NCBI GenBank assembly: GCA_964036155.1
Contig: OZ038422.1
Span: forward strand, 22,901,201-22,965,200
Origin: Diploscapter coronatus
Lineage: Eukaryota; Nematoda; Chromadorea; Rhabditida; Rhabditidae
Length of the DNA: 64,000 nucleotides
Direction of reading: 5' to 3'
Shown: positions 22,757 through 35,255 of the stretch, piece by piece
Layout: every line of letters begins with the position of its first letter
How positions within the stretch are numbered: position 1 is the stretch's first letter
The notes under the pieces: generated by a model
The model's database searches: none
What the model saw: the letters and a program-made list of their open reading frames with translations, nothing else
Told to the model about the DNA's origin: nothing
Translations under genes and position numbers: made by a program

Positions 22757-24373
22757 AGTCGAAGGGATTTTCGATGACAGTCGACTGTGTTTTGGGATGG
22801 TGTTGGCTGTTTGTGCGAGGTTCTGAAAATATTGAATGTCCAAATCGATGGGAGAGAAATTATCCGAATTTCTTCACAAAAATATCAAAATCAGTTTATC
22901 ATCCCTTCAGAAGATTGATAGAGAAGATTTACAAATAATGTTCCCACATAGGAACTAACAGATTTTGATGGAACTTTCCAAATAGAGGTTTTTGATGACG
23001 CTGATCAATTTTTGAAATCAAAAGTGCCTAATCGTACTCAGAAGCCTGGAATTTAGATTTTTCGCGACTTCACGACCAGTCGAAATAATGTAGTTAGGAG
23101 ACGATAGGTAAATGCTCTCTCGCCTTATAAACTATTCTGCTTGGTGGCGAAAAATTAAATTTTTGAAAATGCTACCTCCAAGAATCGCCTCTTCACCTCT
23201 GTCGTCATTTGCCGTTTCGATATTCGTAGCATCTTGGCTACTGAAATCGAATATTTCCATAAAAATAAGCGACTTTAAGAAATTTAGCGGTTTGCAAACC
23301 AATTCTTCTATAAAAGTAGGAAAAATACGATAAAATCCTTTATTTCGACTAAACGACTGTGGAGCAGGATGAAATAAATAAATCTTTCTGTAACCGGTAG
23401 CTGTTCACCTATTGCATGAGGATAAAATATCGTCACTTTCATGAAAATTCCTTAGAAATTATAAACTGACGATATTTTTACCTAAGCAAAGCATGAAACC
23501 CAGATCTTTTTCAAAATGACGAATAAATTAAGCCCTTTAGAATGTGTACACAAACAAGCAAGGAAAAACGAATAAATAGGTTGTTCACCATCACAAATCT
23601 GATAAATTATATCGCAAAAGGGACTGAAATCTGGCCTGCAAGATTTTCCTAAAGGAAAATGGAGAATATTACTTGAAATTTACGGAATTCAAGTAACGCT
23701 CGTCGTTCTAGACTTGGGACTTTTCCACCGCAAATATCCCCCTTATTCGGTAAATTATTCCAATCAGCTTTAAGTTACTATCCTTAATAACGGAATGAGA
23801 GATGATGACGACGAATTTTTGCGGTGGAAAAGTCCCAAGCCTGCATTATTCTAAAAATAAAAAGGAAAATGAATAATCCAAGGTTGAAAAAAGTGTTTAG
23901 TTCGTATAAAGCATCGAGTGAAAACCAACTTGAAGTTGAAAATGATACAAATGAATTTGAAGGGTTAAAGAGAGAAATCAAGTGAAATGTAGAATAACTA
24001 AGACAAGGGAAGAGGTAGGAAAACCAATAACAGTTGGGATCAATTTTCTCCAACAAAATTGAAGAATATCGTTGATTCGGAAAATCTGCATATGTTCACG
24101 AAATTTGATTATTGAGAACAAGTTTTTTTCAGAATCAACGATGAACCACAAAATAACCAAATCTACACAGAAATGCGTCGTGTTCAGAGGCACATACATA
24201 AATTAGTGAAATTGCCGATAAAATTATTGCGAAAGGAGGGTAGTTTAAAAAAAGCAACCCAGAAAGAAGATTGAAAATCTATTTTTTAATGACCACCCCC
24301 TATTGCAATGATTTGAAGGCAAAGAAGAAACAGAATTATAAGCGTTTTTTTTCCAAATAATAAATTGCTCGAT
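22757..24373. other. Intergenic with a MITE
   Basis: Between the Nudix gene and the 3' end of the zyg-12-like gene. Apart from the inverted-repeat element at 23713-23839, no supported feature was found. A 73-codon open frame at 23112-23333 has no visible exon partners. Confidence 0.45.
23713..23839. mobile_element. MITE, 127 bp, with 22-bp terminal inverted repeats
   Basis: The left end CTTGGGACTTTTCCACCGC-AAA (23713-23734) is matched exactly, inverted, at 23818-23839. The interior has no coding capacity. A partial second copy is at 9230-9293. No clear target-site duplication is visible, so the superfamily is not assigned. Confidence 0.7.
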
Positions 24374-27300
24374 CTAATAGAAAACATCGGGGTCGTTAAT
24401 ATACTCGATGAAGTAATAGAGGACGTAGCAAATGAGCACTGTCAAAAGGGTGGCTGCTGGGCCTCGCAGACTCCTGAAAACAGCTAATTCTTATGGCCGT
24501 TTTTGACTCCATTTCGAAAGGTAAGTAGAAGCTAGACAACTGCTCGTTCTTCAAGTGGACTTCATAATGGACATATTAATGGGTGTGCAATTTTCAGAGT
24601 TTTTTTTTTTTATTTCTAGAAGATGTAAAAATCCACTTTGGAAATAATGAGCAGAAAACGATTAGAAGTTGAAATTTCATCACCTCTACCAATAAAAAGT
24701 TGTTAACTGTGCAATTTGCTTGAAAATAATAGCAGTGCACACGAGCACGTGCTTCATTACTGAACACGACACACTTCACTGTTAGATGGAGTTAGATTGT
24801 GTGAATTGATGCAGGGAAATGAGAGCGGTGAATTTTAGGCATTGTACTAAGAAAGAACCCAAGCCTATTAGTTTGGGAAATACATTTAGATTGGAAGGAT
24901 AAAATACGCCATTACACAAAGCTTTACATCGAGGCAATAGTGCGCATACCAAAAACTTGCACAAAATATACCATTTTTCGAAATTTTCCGTGATGAAATC
25001 AGATAATTGCAAAGTAGACTCTCTAGGCACGGGAAGTGAAAGACAATTGAATATGAAGAATATGAAGGGTAGGCACAATAATTCTGACTCAATCAATCAA
25101 TTATATCTGAAATTTAGGGGTTTAAATCAAGTTTTAGAAAATCGTAAAAACGACATTTTAAACTTGTCCTCAAATATAGTAACCCTCTCCTTTTCAGTCT
25201 ATTTGAAGTGATTTTTGTTGAAACTGTTGCAATACCTGGCAGTGAAGGCAGTGCTCTGTCTGTGCTGCGAGAGGAACGTTTTCGGTCCGCCGTTCTGCTC
25301 CATCGACCCGTTGCGTCTGTCCGCTTGCTCCACTTTCTGAGTCTGAAAATTGAATTTACAGAAAAAAAACATTTAGAAAGCATAAGTGTCTTATTAAATT
25401 CGTGCATTTTAGTCTCTTCGGTTATTTGAAAACCACGAGACATCGAGACACAAGACATAGGAAAAATAAACTAGGAGAAGGTATGGTAAGCCATCTTTAC
25501 TATACAATTTCTCTATTTCCCTTGGTCTCGAGGTTTCCAAGTTTCCCTTTCTTTCGAGTTATTCCTTTTAGATTGTAAGAATTGTCATTAAAAACAATTT
25601 TTCCTGACTATGTGAAAAAATGAACTTGATTCAAGTAATTTTCAGACTGATTTCATGCCATTCAAAGGAAATCATGTTTCCTTCCACGAATCAGAATTTA
25701 GTTCATAAACTCGAAGAAAATGCCTGACCATTTGATAGTACTGCGTCGTGACGAGTCTCTGCTCCTGTTCGTGCATATTGCACATCTCGGTGAGTCGTTC
25801 CTCGAGCCTTCGAATCTGCTTGTCTTTTTGCTCTATCGTCCTGCGCATCGAGTCGAATTCCGCGTGGCTGAAGCCTGTTTCCGAGGTCGCTGTCATTCGA
25901 CGGTCCTCAAATGATCAAACTATTTATCAATTGAATCACTACCGTCCTGCTATCTCTTAACGGCAGAAAAATTCATTTCCCTCCATTTTTTTCATTTCAT
26001 TTTCCCATCTTCGTTGGAAATAGTGTGGTGAAAATGGAGACGAAAAGATTCTTCTGCCATTAAAGGGCAGGATGAAGTATGAATAAACAGCAAAATGTGC
26101 AACTTTTTTGGTAAATTTTGTCTTTCTCAAAAATAACTTATGAAAATGTGATATTCAGTCATTATTTCGATTTTAGATAATTCTTTAGAAATTTCGAATA
26201 TTAATAACGCAGAAAAAGCGATCATCATGTGCTGGAGTACGCAGAGGAGTTTCTCTAGCTCTCTTCGTTAGAAATTATTTTGTCGAGGGAATAAAAGAAA
26301 GTCTAGAGCCTGCATTTCTCTATGTTCGAATAGCCCCTTTTTTGCGCGTTGATAATATTTCTCCCACCTGATCGACAATGATAAGTTTGGCCTTTTCCAT
26401 GTAGACTCTGTGCTGCTCCTCCATTGCGGCGTTGGTCTTCTTCTGATTTTCCAATTCCTCTGCAAATCTCTCACAAATTCAGGAAGCGTTCCAATTTCAC
26501 CCACCAACAGTCCTCAGCTTTGCTTCGTCAGCTTCTGTCGCCTTCTTCTCAGCACTTTCGTACAGCTTCCTCAGGTGGTCGATTTCGATGTTCTGTTTTT
26601 CGATCTGAAGATGAAAAAATGAAAAATTAGAAATGGTAGGAAATATTGTCTTGGTAAAACAAAAATAATTTGTTAAATTGCACGAGGTTGACGTGAGTGT
26701 TTGCGGACATGCGCTATTTAATAAACGAAATAATTCTATGTTTGATAAAAACAATAATTCCTATGAAGAAGAAGAAGAAGCAGTTTTCCTTTCAAAAATT
26801 CATCAAATGATAAAAATTAAGAAATTTGAAAATCGCAGAGAATGACAGACTGACAGACCTGAAGTCGCAAATCGACGGTATCCTTCTTTTTCTCCTCGTC
26901 GTCCTGACCGTAACTTTCTAGATCGTCCAGCATTTTCTGCAAATCAAATTATATATATTTTATCTTCTTTAATTTCAAATCATGACCAAAAACTACGTCC
27001 GTTCGCCGAGCTGTGACTGATCAGAGGTGTGCGGAATTTGAGAATTTTGAAAAATTCGAAATTGGACTTCCACAACCCCTGGAGCTGATGCTGTAATTGT
27101 GTAAATTCTGACCTTAGCGTCAGCCTTTTTCTTGGTCTCGACCTTGAGTTCGCTCTCGAGCTGTGCGATCTTCGACTCGGCCGTGCGAACGCGCTCCAGC
27201 AGCTGTTCCTTTTCTGCCTCCAGCTCACGGACTCGCTCACTCAAATGGATAATTCGGTTTGCGTTAAAAATATTCTTTGAAGGAGTTCATTCAAGAGTTT

Positions 27301-30300
27301 ACATATCCACTTAATCTTTTGGAAAGTTCTAGAGAGTGATCCTTTATTTCAATTCGAAGTGTAAATTGAGCAATTCTTTTTTGTATTATTTAAGCAAGCT
27401 GTCAACACAGTTCGAAACCTTTTTCCAAGCTTCTCACCTGTTATTAGCCTCTCCTAGCGAGAGCTTCATATCCTCATGCAGGGAGTGCTCCATGACACCC
27501 GACTCGTTGCCGGACTGCGAGAGGACCCCGTCCAGTCTGAGTCGGGTCTCCATTTCTTGCTTCGCGTCTAGCAGACGACGATTCTCCACTTCTAGCTGGC
27601 TGATTCGCTCCTGAGCGACGACGAGTTCGTGCGCCAGCTGAAACATAGCTTTTCATAATTGAGCCTGGAAGAGAATGCACATTTTCAGAATAATTTTTAA
27701 CAGAAATTGAAAAATTGCTATCCATCGTTATATTCTCAGTAAAGTTCCTTTTTTCCAAAATAAGCAAAAAAATGAAATGCATTTTCTCATTTGAATCACT
27801 CAATCACAAAACCGACCATATCGACCTTCCTCATGAGTCCCTCTGCGTCTCTCTCCTTCTCCTCGGCCTTTGCTTTATAGGCCCCTAGCTGGCTATGCAG
27901 TTGTTTCCTGTTGTTCTTGGCCTCTTCGAGCTCTGCGATCTGTCGAACGTACGACTCCACTTTGTTGCGGAGCAATTGGTTCTGCAAAATTCAGATTATT
28001 TGTTGATAATTTTATAGCTCAGAATAATTACCCACACACAACGTACGCATTTTCTCCAAAATGATGAGTACACGCTTCACAATGTCAACCTTCCTGCCTT
28101 TTAACATTTGAGAAAAATACTTGCACTATCAGTCTTTTTCATTTTTAATCGAAAATAAAAATCAGGCTTCTCAAAACTCGACCCGCAAATCGAATTGACG
28201 AAAAAAACGTATATTTTCCGAATATAAAAAGAAGGAATGCTCTTTTCTTCTCTCAATATGACAAACAACACATCATTTTTTGCGGGTCGTCTTGAGAAGT
28301 CTAATCATAACGTACCTCTTGCTGAAGATGTTTCATTTCGTTGTTCCTGTTCTTGAGCTGTTCGTGAGCCAGACTGAGATCGTCCATCTGCATTCTCTTC
28401 GCTCGCAGCTCCTCGACTTCGTCGCGCAGACGACGCAGTTCTTCCTCCATTGACAAAATTGACAGCGCCTGAAATAAGACAATTGCCTGTTAGGATTGGT
28501 GCAGTCTTTCCTGAATAGAATAACATTTTTCTTGAGAGCATAAAATATTAATTCTTTAAATAGCCACCTTCTTCTCGAGTTCCTCATTCTTGCACATGAG
28601 CTCTTCGAGCTTCTGCTTGCACACGTCTCGCTCACTTTCGAGTTCGATCGCATGCTCCTCGAGTTTGAGTTTGGAGGACTAAAATTGAAATTTGTCTGAT
28701 AAACCAATATTGATGACTCCTGGCTGCGTAAACTTTCTTTCCAGAGTTTTGAAGTGTAAGTTTTCTTCCCTTTTTTCTTTTCTCTGCTTTGGGAAGAAAG
28801 TTTGCATAGCCATGGCTTTATTGAAATTTTAACGAGTAATGAAAATCAAACCTTGAGAATCCTAATTTCCTTTTCCATGTTTTCTGTGGTGGAATCGCTG
28901 CCACTGCGCTTCTTGGACAGTTCCAATTCTTTTTCGAGTCGCTCTTTTTCTTTCGTCAGCTTGGCCACCTGAATTTACAAAATTTAATGAGAATCGAGTG
29001 AAATTCAGCATTTGTTCTAAAAATGGTAACATTGCACCTGACGATTGAATCAAATCAATTTATCTAATTGCGAAAAGATATCGCGATTCGCTGATTTCAA
29101 ACTGAAATCGATCTCATTTCAACTCCCTATTTCTCTTTCGCCTTTTCATTTCATTCTCTTTCAAATTCACTTCAGCTATGATAAGCGAGAAAACCGGTTT
29201 TCACATGATGAATTTATGAAGATAAAGTGAATATTGTCTCGATATGCAGATTCCTGACGACGTATTCTAAGCAGTTTTTCTTCAATTCTTATAAAATCTA
29301 GCACTGTAAAAGTAAGAGCTCTACCATGAGATTTTCGGGATAAATTCAGGATTTATAAAAATACCAACCTCGTCGAACTTGGCCTTTAGCATGGCTTGCA
29401 TCTGCTCGGGATTCTCATCGTCCGTGGCGCTGAGCGCACTGGCAGAGCCGCGCGAATGACTGGAGACCAGCTGAAAATAGAAATTTATTTGATTTCGATC
29501 CGAATAAATGCAAAAATGTCGAAGAAAAGAATTCTTCCTCCCGTAAATCTTCTCTTTCTTTCGTGACAATGAAGTACCTATTAAAACCAAGTATGTAGAG
29601 TAATAAAACTTTTCTAATATTGACATAAAATTGAGAAATTTCTCGTTTGAAAAGGAGATCTTCTTGAAGACCTACAGTAACGGCCTCTCCTTCCTCGAAT
29701 TCAGGCGCATTGGTGGTGACGAGCTGCATCGCATTCACCATCGCCATTTGGACTTCCTCTGTCTGATTCTGTAGACGCTCCATATGCTCTAAAGTACAAA
29801 ATAAAAACGGCAAAGATAATGACGAGAAATCCAGATGCAAGTAATTTCATTATTTGTTCAATCTTGCGTTATTCGCGATTTCCAGATAACCAAATGAATT
29901 GAACGATACCTTTGTTGGCGCTGCTGCAGAGGAATGGGGCGGACACGACGAGACAGGCCATGGCCACGATCGCCTGCTGGGTCGACTCGTCCGAATCATC
30001 TGCAAATTTGCCTTTGCATTAAACACAATTTGTTATAGTTTGCAAGCAGAGAAAACTGATGTAAAGATGTTCTGCTAAACACACATCACTTATATCAACT
30101 TTATTAGAATATTTTCTAGACCTGTTTATATTTTTCATTTCAAAATTGATGTTTAAAAATCTATCGTTCTTTTTCTCAAATCCACTCACCCGCGATGTTG
30201 TCAGCGATGCTCCAGAGCTCGTTTCCCATCAGCTTTCTGCGCGCCTTCTCGGCATAGTAGTTCTTCACCATCGCCTCCACCTGGAGATTTAAAATTTTTT

Positions 30301-31015
30301 AACTTCTTGTAAATTTTTAAACATTTTCACGAGTAAGATCTATTCGAAGAATTCCCGATTCTTTTAACTAGCATATTTTGGCACAAAATGAGTAAGAAAA
30401 GTAAATTTCGAGAATCATTCCGCGAATGAAGGAAATTACGCAGTTTTTTCTATCAATAGCAAATAACTCCCTAACCTTGCCCATGTTATGCCTGATGATC
30501 CTGGTGTTGACGGAGCTGTCGAAAGAGTGGATCGACTCTAGCCAGTCCTCCGTGAAGTACTCGTCATCACTGAAATTCACTTCACTTTTAGATTGCTAGA
30601 CAGTTCGGTCTGTTGCATTCGCCATTCCTACTCCTTTGTAACGTTCGCCTTCCTTTCAGAAAAATTCAAGAGGAAACGAACAAGGTGGGGTTAAAATGCA
30701 GCAGGTTGAAAGTTCATCTATGTAATTTCTTGTCTCAGAAAACTGAAATGGCAACAGCAATATGATAGCAGGACGGCACGACTTTCTATAAGCGAATGAT
30801 GTTACTTGGTAAAGTCGTGCTGTCATATGGTAACTGCCAACTTAAATTTCCAAGAATTCAAATTTCAATCCTGACCTCAAGTGGAGAATCTCTGCGAAGA
30901 TGCGTCCACTCTTGAGGGAGGGGATGTCGAGGTTGCACCCGACCGAGGAGTGAATCAGGCTGGCCCATTTCATGAGCAGCGGGAAACTCTCCATCACTTC
31001 TTCAGGAACACTCAT
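24374..31015 (-). CDS. zyg-12: ZYG-12 / HOOK-family dynein adaptor with C-terminal membrane anchor
   Basis: About 18 exons. Exon 1 (30880-31015) starts MSVPEEVMESFPLLMKW and with YFTEDWLESIH and NTRIIRHNMGK forms the HOOK N-terminal (calponin-like) domain that binds the dynein light intermediate chain. The SIADNIADDSDE and MVNAMQLVTT exons complete it. A long coiled coil follows, from about 29470 to 25700, with heptad-rich pieces such as EKERLEKELELSKKRS, EEELRRLRDEVEELRAKRMQ and MRRTIEQKDKQIRRLEERL; HRVYMEKAKLIIDQ matches the conserved HOOK YVEKAK region. The last exon (24374-24478) encodes LLTVLICYVLYYFIEYIN and ends DPDVFY: a tail anchor with a short luminal peptide, as in C. elegans ZYG-12, which binds SUN-1 and tethers centrosomes to the nucleus. 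Cytoplasmic vertebrate HOOKs lack this segment. The gene is divergent to the protease gene. Confidence 0.87.
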
Positions 31016-31509
31016 TTTGGAGGGAAGGGACAGGACCGGTCAGATGGTCAACTGCAGATCCAAAGGCGGAATGCGGAAGAACACCACAAAACTGCTCTTG
31101 TCTCACTGCACAACAACAGCTGAAAACAGGCATTGAAAGAATCAACTTTGAACGAAAAACAAAAAATCGAAAATGAAAGCGAACAAAAAACAAAAACAAT
31201 ACGGTAAATGAAGTAATGAGAAGGAACGAGATTTGAAGAATGGGAAGGAAAGTGTACTCGAATTTTAAAATTTCATTGATCTTGAAGAAAATGAAGATTC
31301 ATAAAGTATTGAATCGAGCCTGGAAATGATCATTTCGTCTGAGAATTTCATGATTCACCCAATTCCATTGTTCATTTCACGATGAGCGCCCCATGTTCCT
31401 TTGCCCGACTTTTGATGCCTGATCAAATTTTCGGGAAAATCAATTAGCCTCAGAGCAGGTAATTAACCAACTTAATTGCCTCACTAATTATCAAAAATTA
31501 AGCTAGACC
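31016..31509. promoter_or_regulatory. Putative divergent promoter region
   Basis: The 494 bp between the zyg-12-like start (minus) and the protease start (plus) must contain promoters for both. It includes adenine-rich tracts (31140-31200). No specific motif is claimed. Confidence 0.4.
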
Positions 31510-32914
31510 ATGAAAATTCTTATTTTCCTATTACTGATTCCGGGCTTCATTTGTCAAGAGGGATGTGGTGTGGCGTCGAGTTCAGTCAAAAATGCTCCCA
31601 ATCTGGATGACTTCGAATTCGAGGTGGGTTTCAAAAGATTTTTCCCGATTTGTAGATTTTAGAACGATGAGAATCGCCTAATCGGGGGTTTGAATTCGCA
31701 CATGTGGCCGTGGATGGTGCAGCTGACCTACAATGGGAGGCACAAGTGCGGGGGCGTACTCATCGACAAGGAAATCATCCTTACCGCAGCTCACTGCTTT
31801 AAAAAGTAAGAGTTTTGGTCGAAAATAAAGGGAAAAATAAAAATGAAGATGGAGAAATGAAGAAAAATGAGCAAGCGGTATATGAAGAATCGAGAAAAGA
31901 AGACACAAGTGAAAGAGCGAAAGATGCCGAAAGGTTGTTCGTTGTTTCGAAGAATATTTCTTTTCCCTTCGAAATTTTAGGTTTTCGATGAAATTCGAAA
32001 TTTAGCCTGAATCCTGACAATTTCAAAGTGCTGACCGGAGGCTATTGGATTCACACAGGCCGCCCTCATAAAGTCGTTCAAGTCAAAATGCACGCCCTCT
32101 ACAATATCTTCTGGGCTCAGTCATACGATATCGCGCTAGTCAAGTGGGCTTTATCTGTTCACAAAAATGAACTAGAGAAAAGTTTAGAATTTGGCCTCCG
32201 ATAGAGATAAGCAATCGAACTTCGACAATTTGCCTACCCAAATTTAATGTGCCTGACAGGCAGATTTGTGTTGTGGCAGGTCGTTTTCTTTCATTTTTTA
32301 CTGTTGGAAAAAGTGCTCATTCAAATTTTCATGAATCGAGAAGCTATTTTGAAAATAGCTGAGTTTCGAATTAAAAACTGACACGTAAAAGCTTAGAAAA
32401 AGCAGTATATACTCTGTTACGCAGTCAGTTTGAGTTCTAATTTAAAATCACTTAGGCTGGGGCGCCTTAGGGGAGGAAGGATCGGTATCTCCAAATTTGA
32501 GAGAAATTCACGTGCCGATAATGCCGATATTCGAGTGCAACAACGACCAGCACTACGGGGGTCGAATTCACCTGTTGTCGATGATTTGTGCAGGATATAG
32601 TCAAGGAAAAGTCGATTCCTGTCACGGGGATTCAGGTTGGATAATTTGATTTAAAAAAAAAAAAAGAAAGAAAGAAAACTTATCGATCCATTTAGGAGGA
32701 CCCCTAATGTGCGGAATTGATGGTCGCTGGGAAGTGCATGGAATTGTCAGTTGGGGAGTTGGCTGTGGAAGGAGAGGTTTGTCAAAGTTTCGAGGAAAAA
32801 GCTATCATTTTCTTACTTGAAATCAAAATTCTAGGTTTTCCCGGTGTTTATGCGAGCGTCAACGCGGCCAAACCTTGGATTGAGCTAGAAATGATAGGGA
32901 TGAGGAGTTTCTAG
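31510..32914 (+). CDS. Secreted trypsin-like serine protease (S1A)
   Basis: Seven exons join in frame to about 285 residues. [15 protein letters not shown] is a signal peptide. A short pro-segment ([19 protein letters not shown]) precedes the activation site RLIGG. The catalytic triad is intact: His in ILTAAHCF, Asp in SYDIALVK and Ser in CHGDSGGPL. The residue six before the serine is Asp ([10 protein letters not shown]), which predicts a trypsin-like preference for Lys/Arg. [22 protein letters not shown] and a C-terminal helix complete the fold. CGV in the pro-segment may pair with a catalytic-domain cysteine, as in chymotrypsinogen. The role (digestion, cuticle or defence) is not shown by sequence. 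AATAAA lies near 32972. Confidence 0.9.
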
Positions 32915-33350
32915 AGCAATGAGTTTGTAGAAGAATGTTGCGTAAAATTTACGCGAAAAATATGAACCGAATAAAAATATTTGAGATACGAAACGCCTGC
33001 ATTAAACAGGTTCAATTGGTCAATAAATTGGGAAAAATGATAAGATCATTTATTCGAAGAAAAAACATTTCCAAAGGGAAAAAGTAGGAATGTACATAAG
33101 CACCAGTTTGAATAGACTAGAAGCGAATTGTGAAATGAATCTTCACCATATAAAAATGATATCATAATTTATCGTGTATCTAGAAAACCATATTTTGGTC
33201 TAATTCAAGAAAAATACTGAGTTTAGAGTAACTGAAAATATCAAAGCTCAAAGAATCAGTATCTATGCGATAATAAATTATTTTCTATAAAATACCCCGA
33301 ATCGATAAGTTTTTGAACAAAATAAGTGGAATTTTGAGAAAACTGAAGAG
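32915..33350. other. Convergent intergenic gap
   Basis: AT-rich sequence between the protease stop (plus) and the LRRC57 stop (minus). Apart from the plus-strand AATAAA near 32972 nothing is recognised. Confidence 0.5.
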
Positions 33351-34729
33351 TTACATTTTCCTTCTCGTGGCAGTGAAACGTTCCTGGTAACTCTCGTAGC
33401 CTGGCAGGTGTTGAAATTCGCTGTCCTAAAAGTAAATTGAATTTTGGCAGAAAAGCTTCTGAGACTTTTATGGAACGAAGTACTTTGGAAAATTCCACCA
33501 CAACGAATTATTCAAAAAGATCATGGAGTATGGAATCAAAATTATTGACAGGAGAAAAAGTTCGGTGGATGTTCCAAGAAAAACGTCAAGATTAATGTTC
33601 AGAGTGTGGGGTTTTGTAGAAAATTTATTGAAAAACGAAGAACTTACCTGAAAGAGATTTCCCCGAAAAGCGATTATCGAAATGGTCGATTCCTCGAGAA
33701 GTTGTTGCGTGAACTCGGTCTTTGCCAGGCAGTTTTCCTCGACTCGCAGAATTTTCAGGTGCTTGTTCCGACTTAGGCTGGAAGCGTTCAAGTTGTTCAG
33801 TTGGTTCTGGTTCAGATTCAGCTCTTGCGTCTTTATTTCGGAAATCTGAAAAATCACTTCCTCAAAAGGACTAACTTTCATTCCATGGTCCACAGATTTG
33901 CAAATAGACAAATGAAACGACTATTTCAGTCGTTAAATTAAAGAAGAAACTTTAGAAGTGTGATGATCTGAAAAGTAAGAAACGACCCACTTCATCAGGC
34001 AATTGCTCGATTCGATTCTGCGACAAGTCGACCATTTCGATGGACAGCATGTTGCACAGGACAGAAGGGAATTCGACGAACGCATTCGAGGCCAAGGAGA
34101 TCGTTTTTAGCTGAAAAATAGGAGGACTAATAATTTTCAAAGACTAAAGTAATTACTTGATTGCAGGCGACCAGCGAGTCAGGCAACTTTGATATGTGAG
34201 AATTCCCACTCAGATTCAGCACTTCCAACTTTCGGAGACTGCCGATTTCATCAGGAATCTCGGCTAAACTAGGAATTTTTGAAAAAAAAAACAATCGCGA
34301 AAAAAAACTGACTCAATTGATTGCCAGATAGATGTAGTTGTCGTAGCTCGCAGAACGAAGAAATCGCCGTCGGCAGGATTCGGATCTTGTTCTGACTCAG
34401 GTCGATGTTCCGCAAAATATCAGCTAACTGAAAGAAAATAAGTAAAGATATTAAAATCGATAAAGTTCCAGTTCAACGTTATTTTTCAAGAAAACTGACC
34501 TGACAAGCCTCTTCCGGGAAATTCTTCAAATTGCTCGCCTTCAGCTGCAAAATTCGGCTCTTCCGCGAATTCTCCAAATGCTTCTGGACATCGTGAGCCG
34601 GCGATTTCTTTCCTGAAGCAGAAAGACGAAAATCATCAAAAACTCGAAGTTGTTGAAAATCAACCTACCGATCTTCAAACCGCCCAATTTGTTGCCGGAA
34701 CTCGACGATTTCGACGTGTCGTTGCCCAT
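33351..34729 (-). CDS. Leucine-rich repeat protein LRRC57
   Basis: About seven exons. MGNDTSKSSSSGNKLGG begins with Met-Gly-Asn, a plausible N-myristoylation site that would place the protein on membranes. KHLENSRKSRILQLKASNL resembles the human LRRC57 N-terminus (HVETAQKTGVCQLKDRGL). Repeats follow: LADILRNIDLSQNKIRILP, LRKLEVLNLSGN, LKTISLASNAFVEFP, IEMVDLSQNRIEQLPDE and QELNLNQNQL. The C-terminal cap is strongly conserved: HLKILRVEENCLA, FRGNLFQ, and GYESYQERFTATRRKM before the stop. The function of LRRC57 is not well established. A TTTCAG acceptor lies about 20 nt upstream of the ATG and could accept a spliced leader. The gene lies 526 bp downstream of the HIGD2-like gene on the same strand. 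Confidence 0.88.
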
Positions 34730-35255
34730 TTGAAACGTGGATTTTCTGAAATTTTAGAAACTTGAAGAATTTCAGAAAAATGAAAAAAAAAAAAGCTTAA
34801 CGGGTTTTAGTAAATGACCGGGATTTAATGCTTCGCGTTTGCAATCCAACTTACGAGATAAACATCGAGCGGTGAGAGACACAACACATCATTGGATTAT
34901 CGAATGAAGGAACAGGGCTAATTCAATCAAATCTTCATTTCTCTTCATTTGTACGTGCACAAATCGATAAACGGATGAATGAATACAAATAAATTTAAGA
35001 ATCTACCATGGACTTTCTAAACGAAAAACTAGTAATATCTTGATCTTTTTAGAAAGTCGTTTAGTCGACTGCAAATCACTAGGACCAGCCAAAAACACAC
35101 CCATTGATGATTGAGAGATTTGACACCGAAAACTATTATTATCCTTGCAAAAATCAAGTTTTAAACAGAAAAGAAATGAGTTTCATCAAATGAAAAACTA
35201 CTTGGAGGAAATTCTAAAAGTGATCAAAAGTGACGAGTCCCATCTCGGAGCAGCT
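34730..35255. other. Same-strand gap between HIGD2-like gene and LRRC57
   Basis: No coding exon found. The distance is compatible with either a separate promoter for LRRC57 or an intercistronic region of a trans-spliced operon. A T/A-rich block at about 34780-34800 is present. Confidence 0.4.

Noticed and set aside
23112..23333. 73-codon plus-strand frame between the Nudix and zyg-12-like genes
   Set aside because: No recognisable domain and no flanking exons. Treated as chance.
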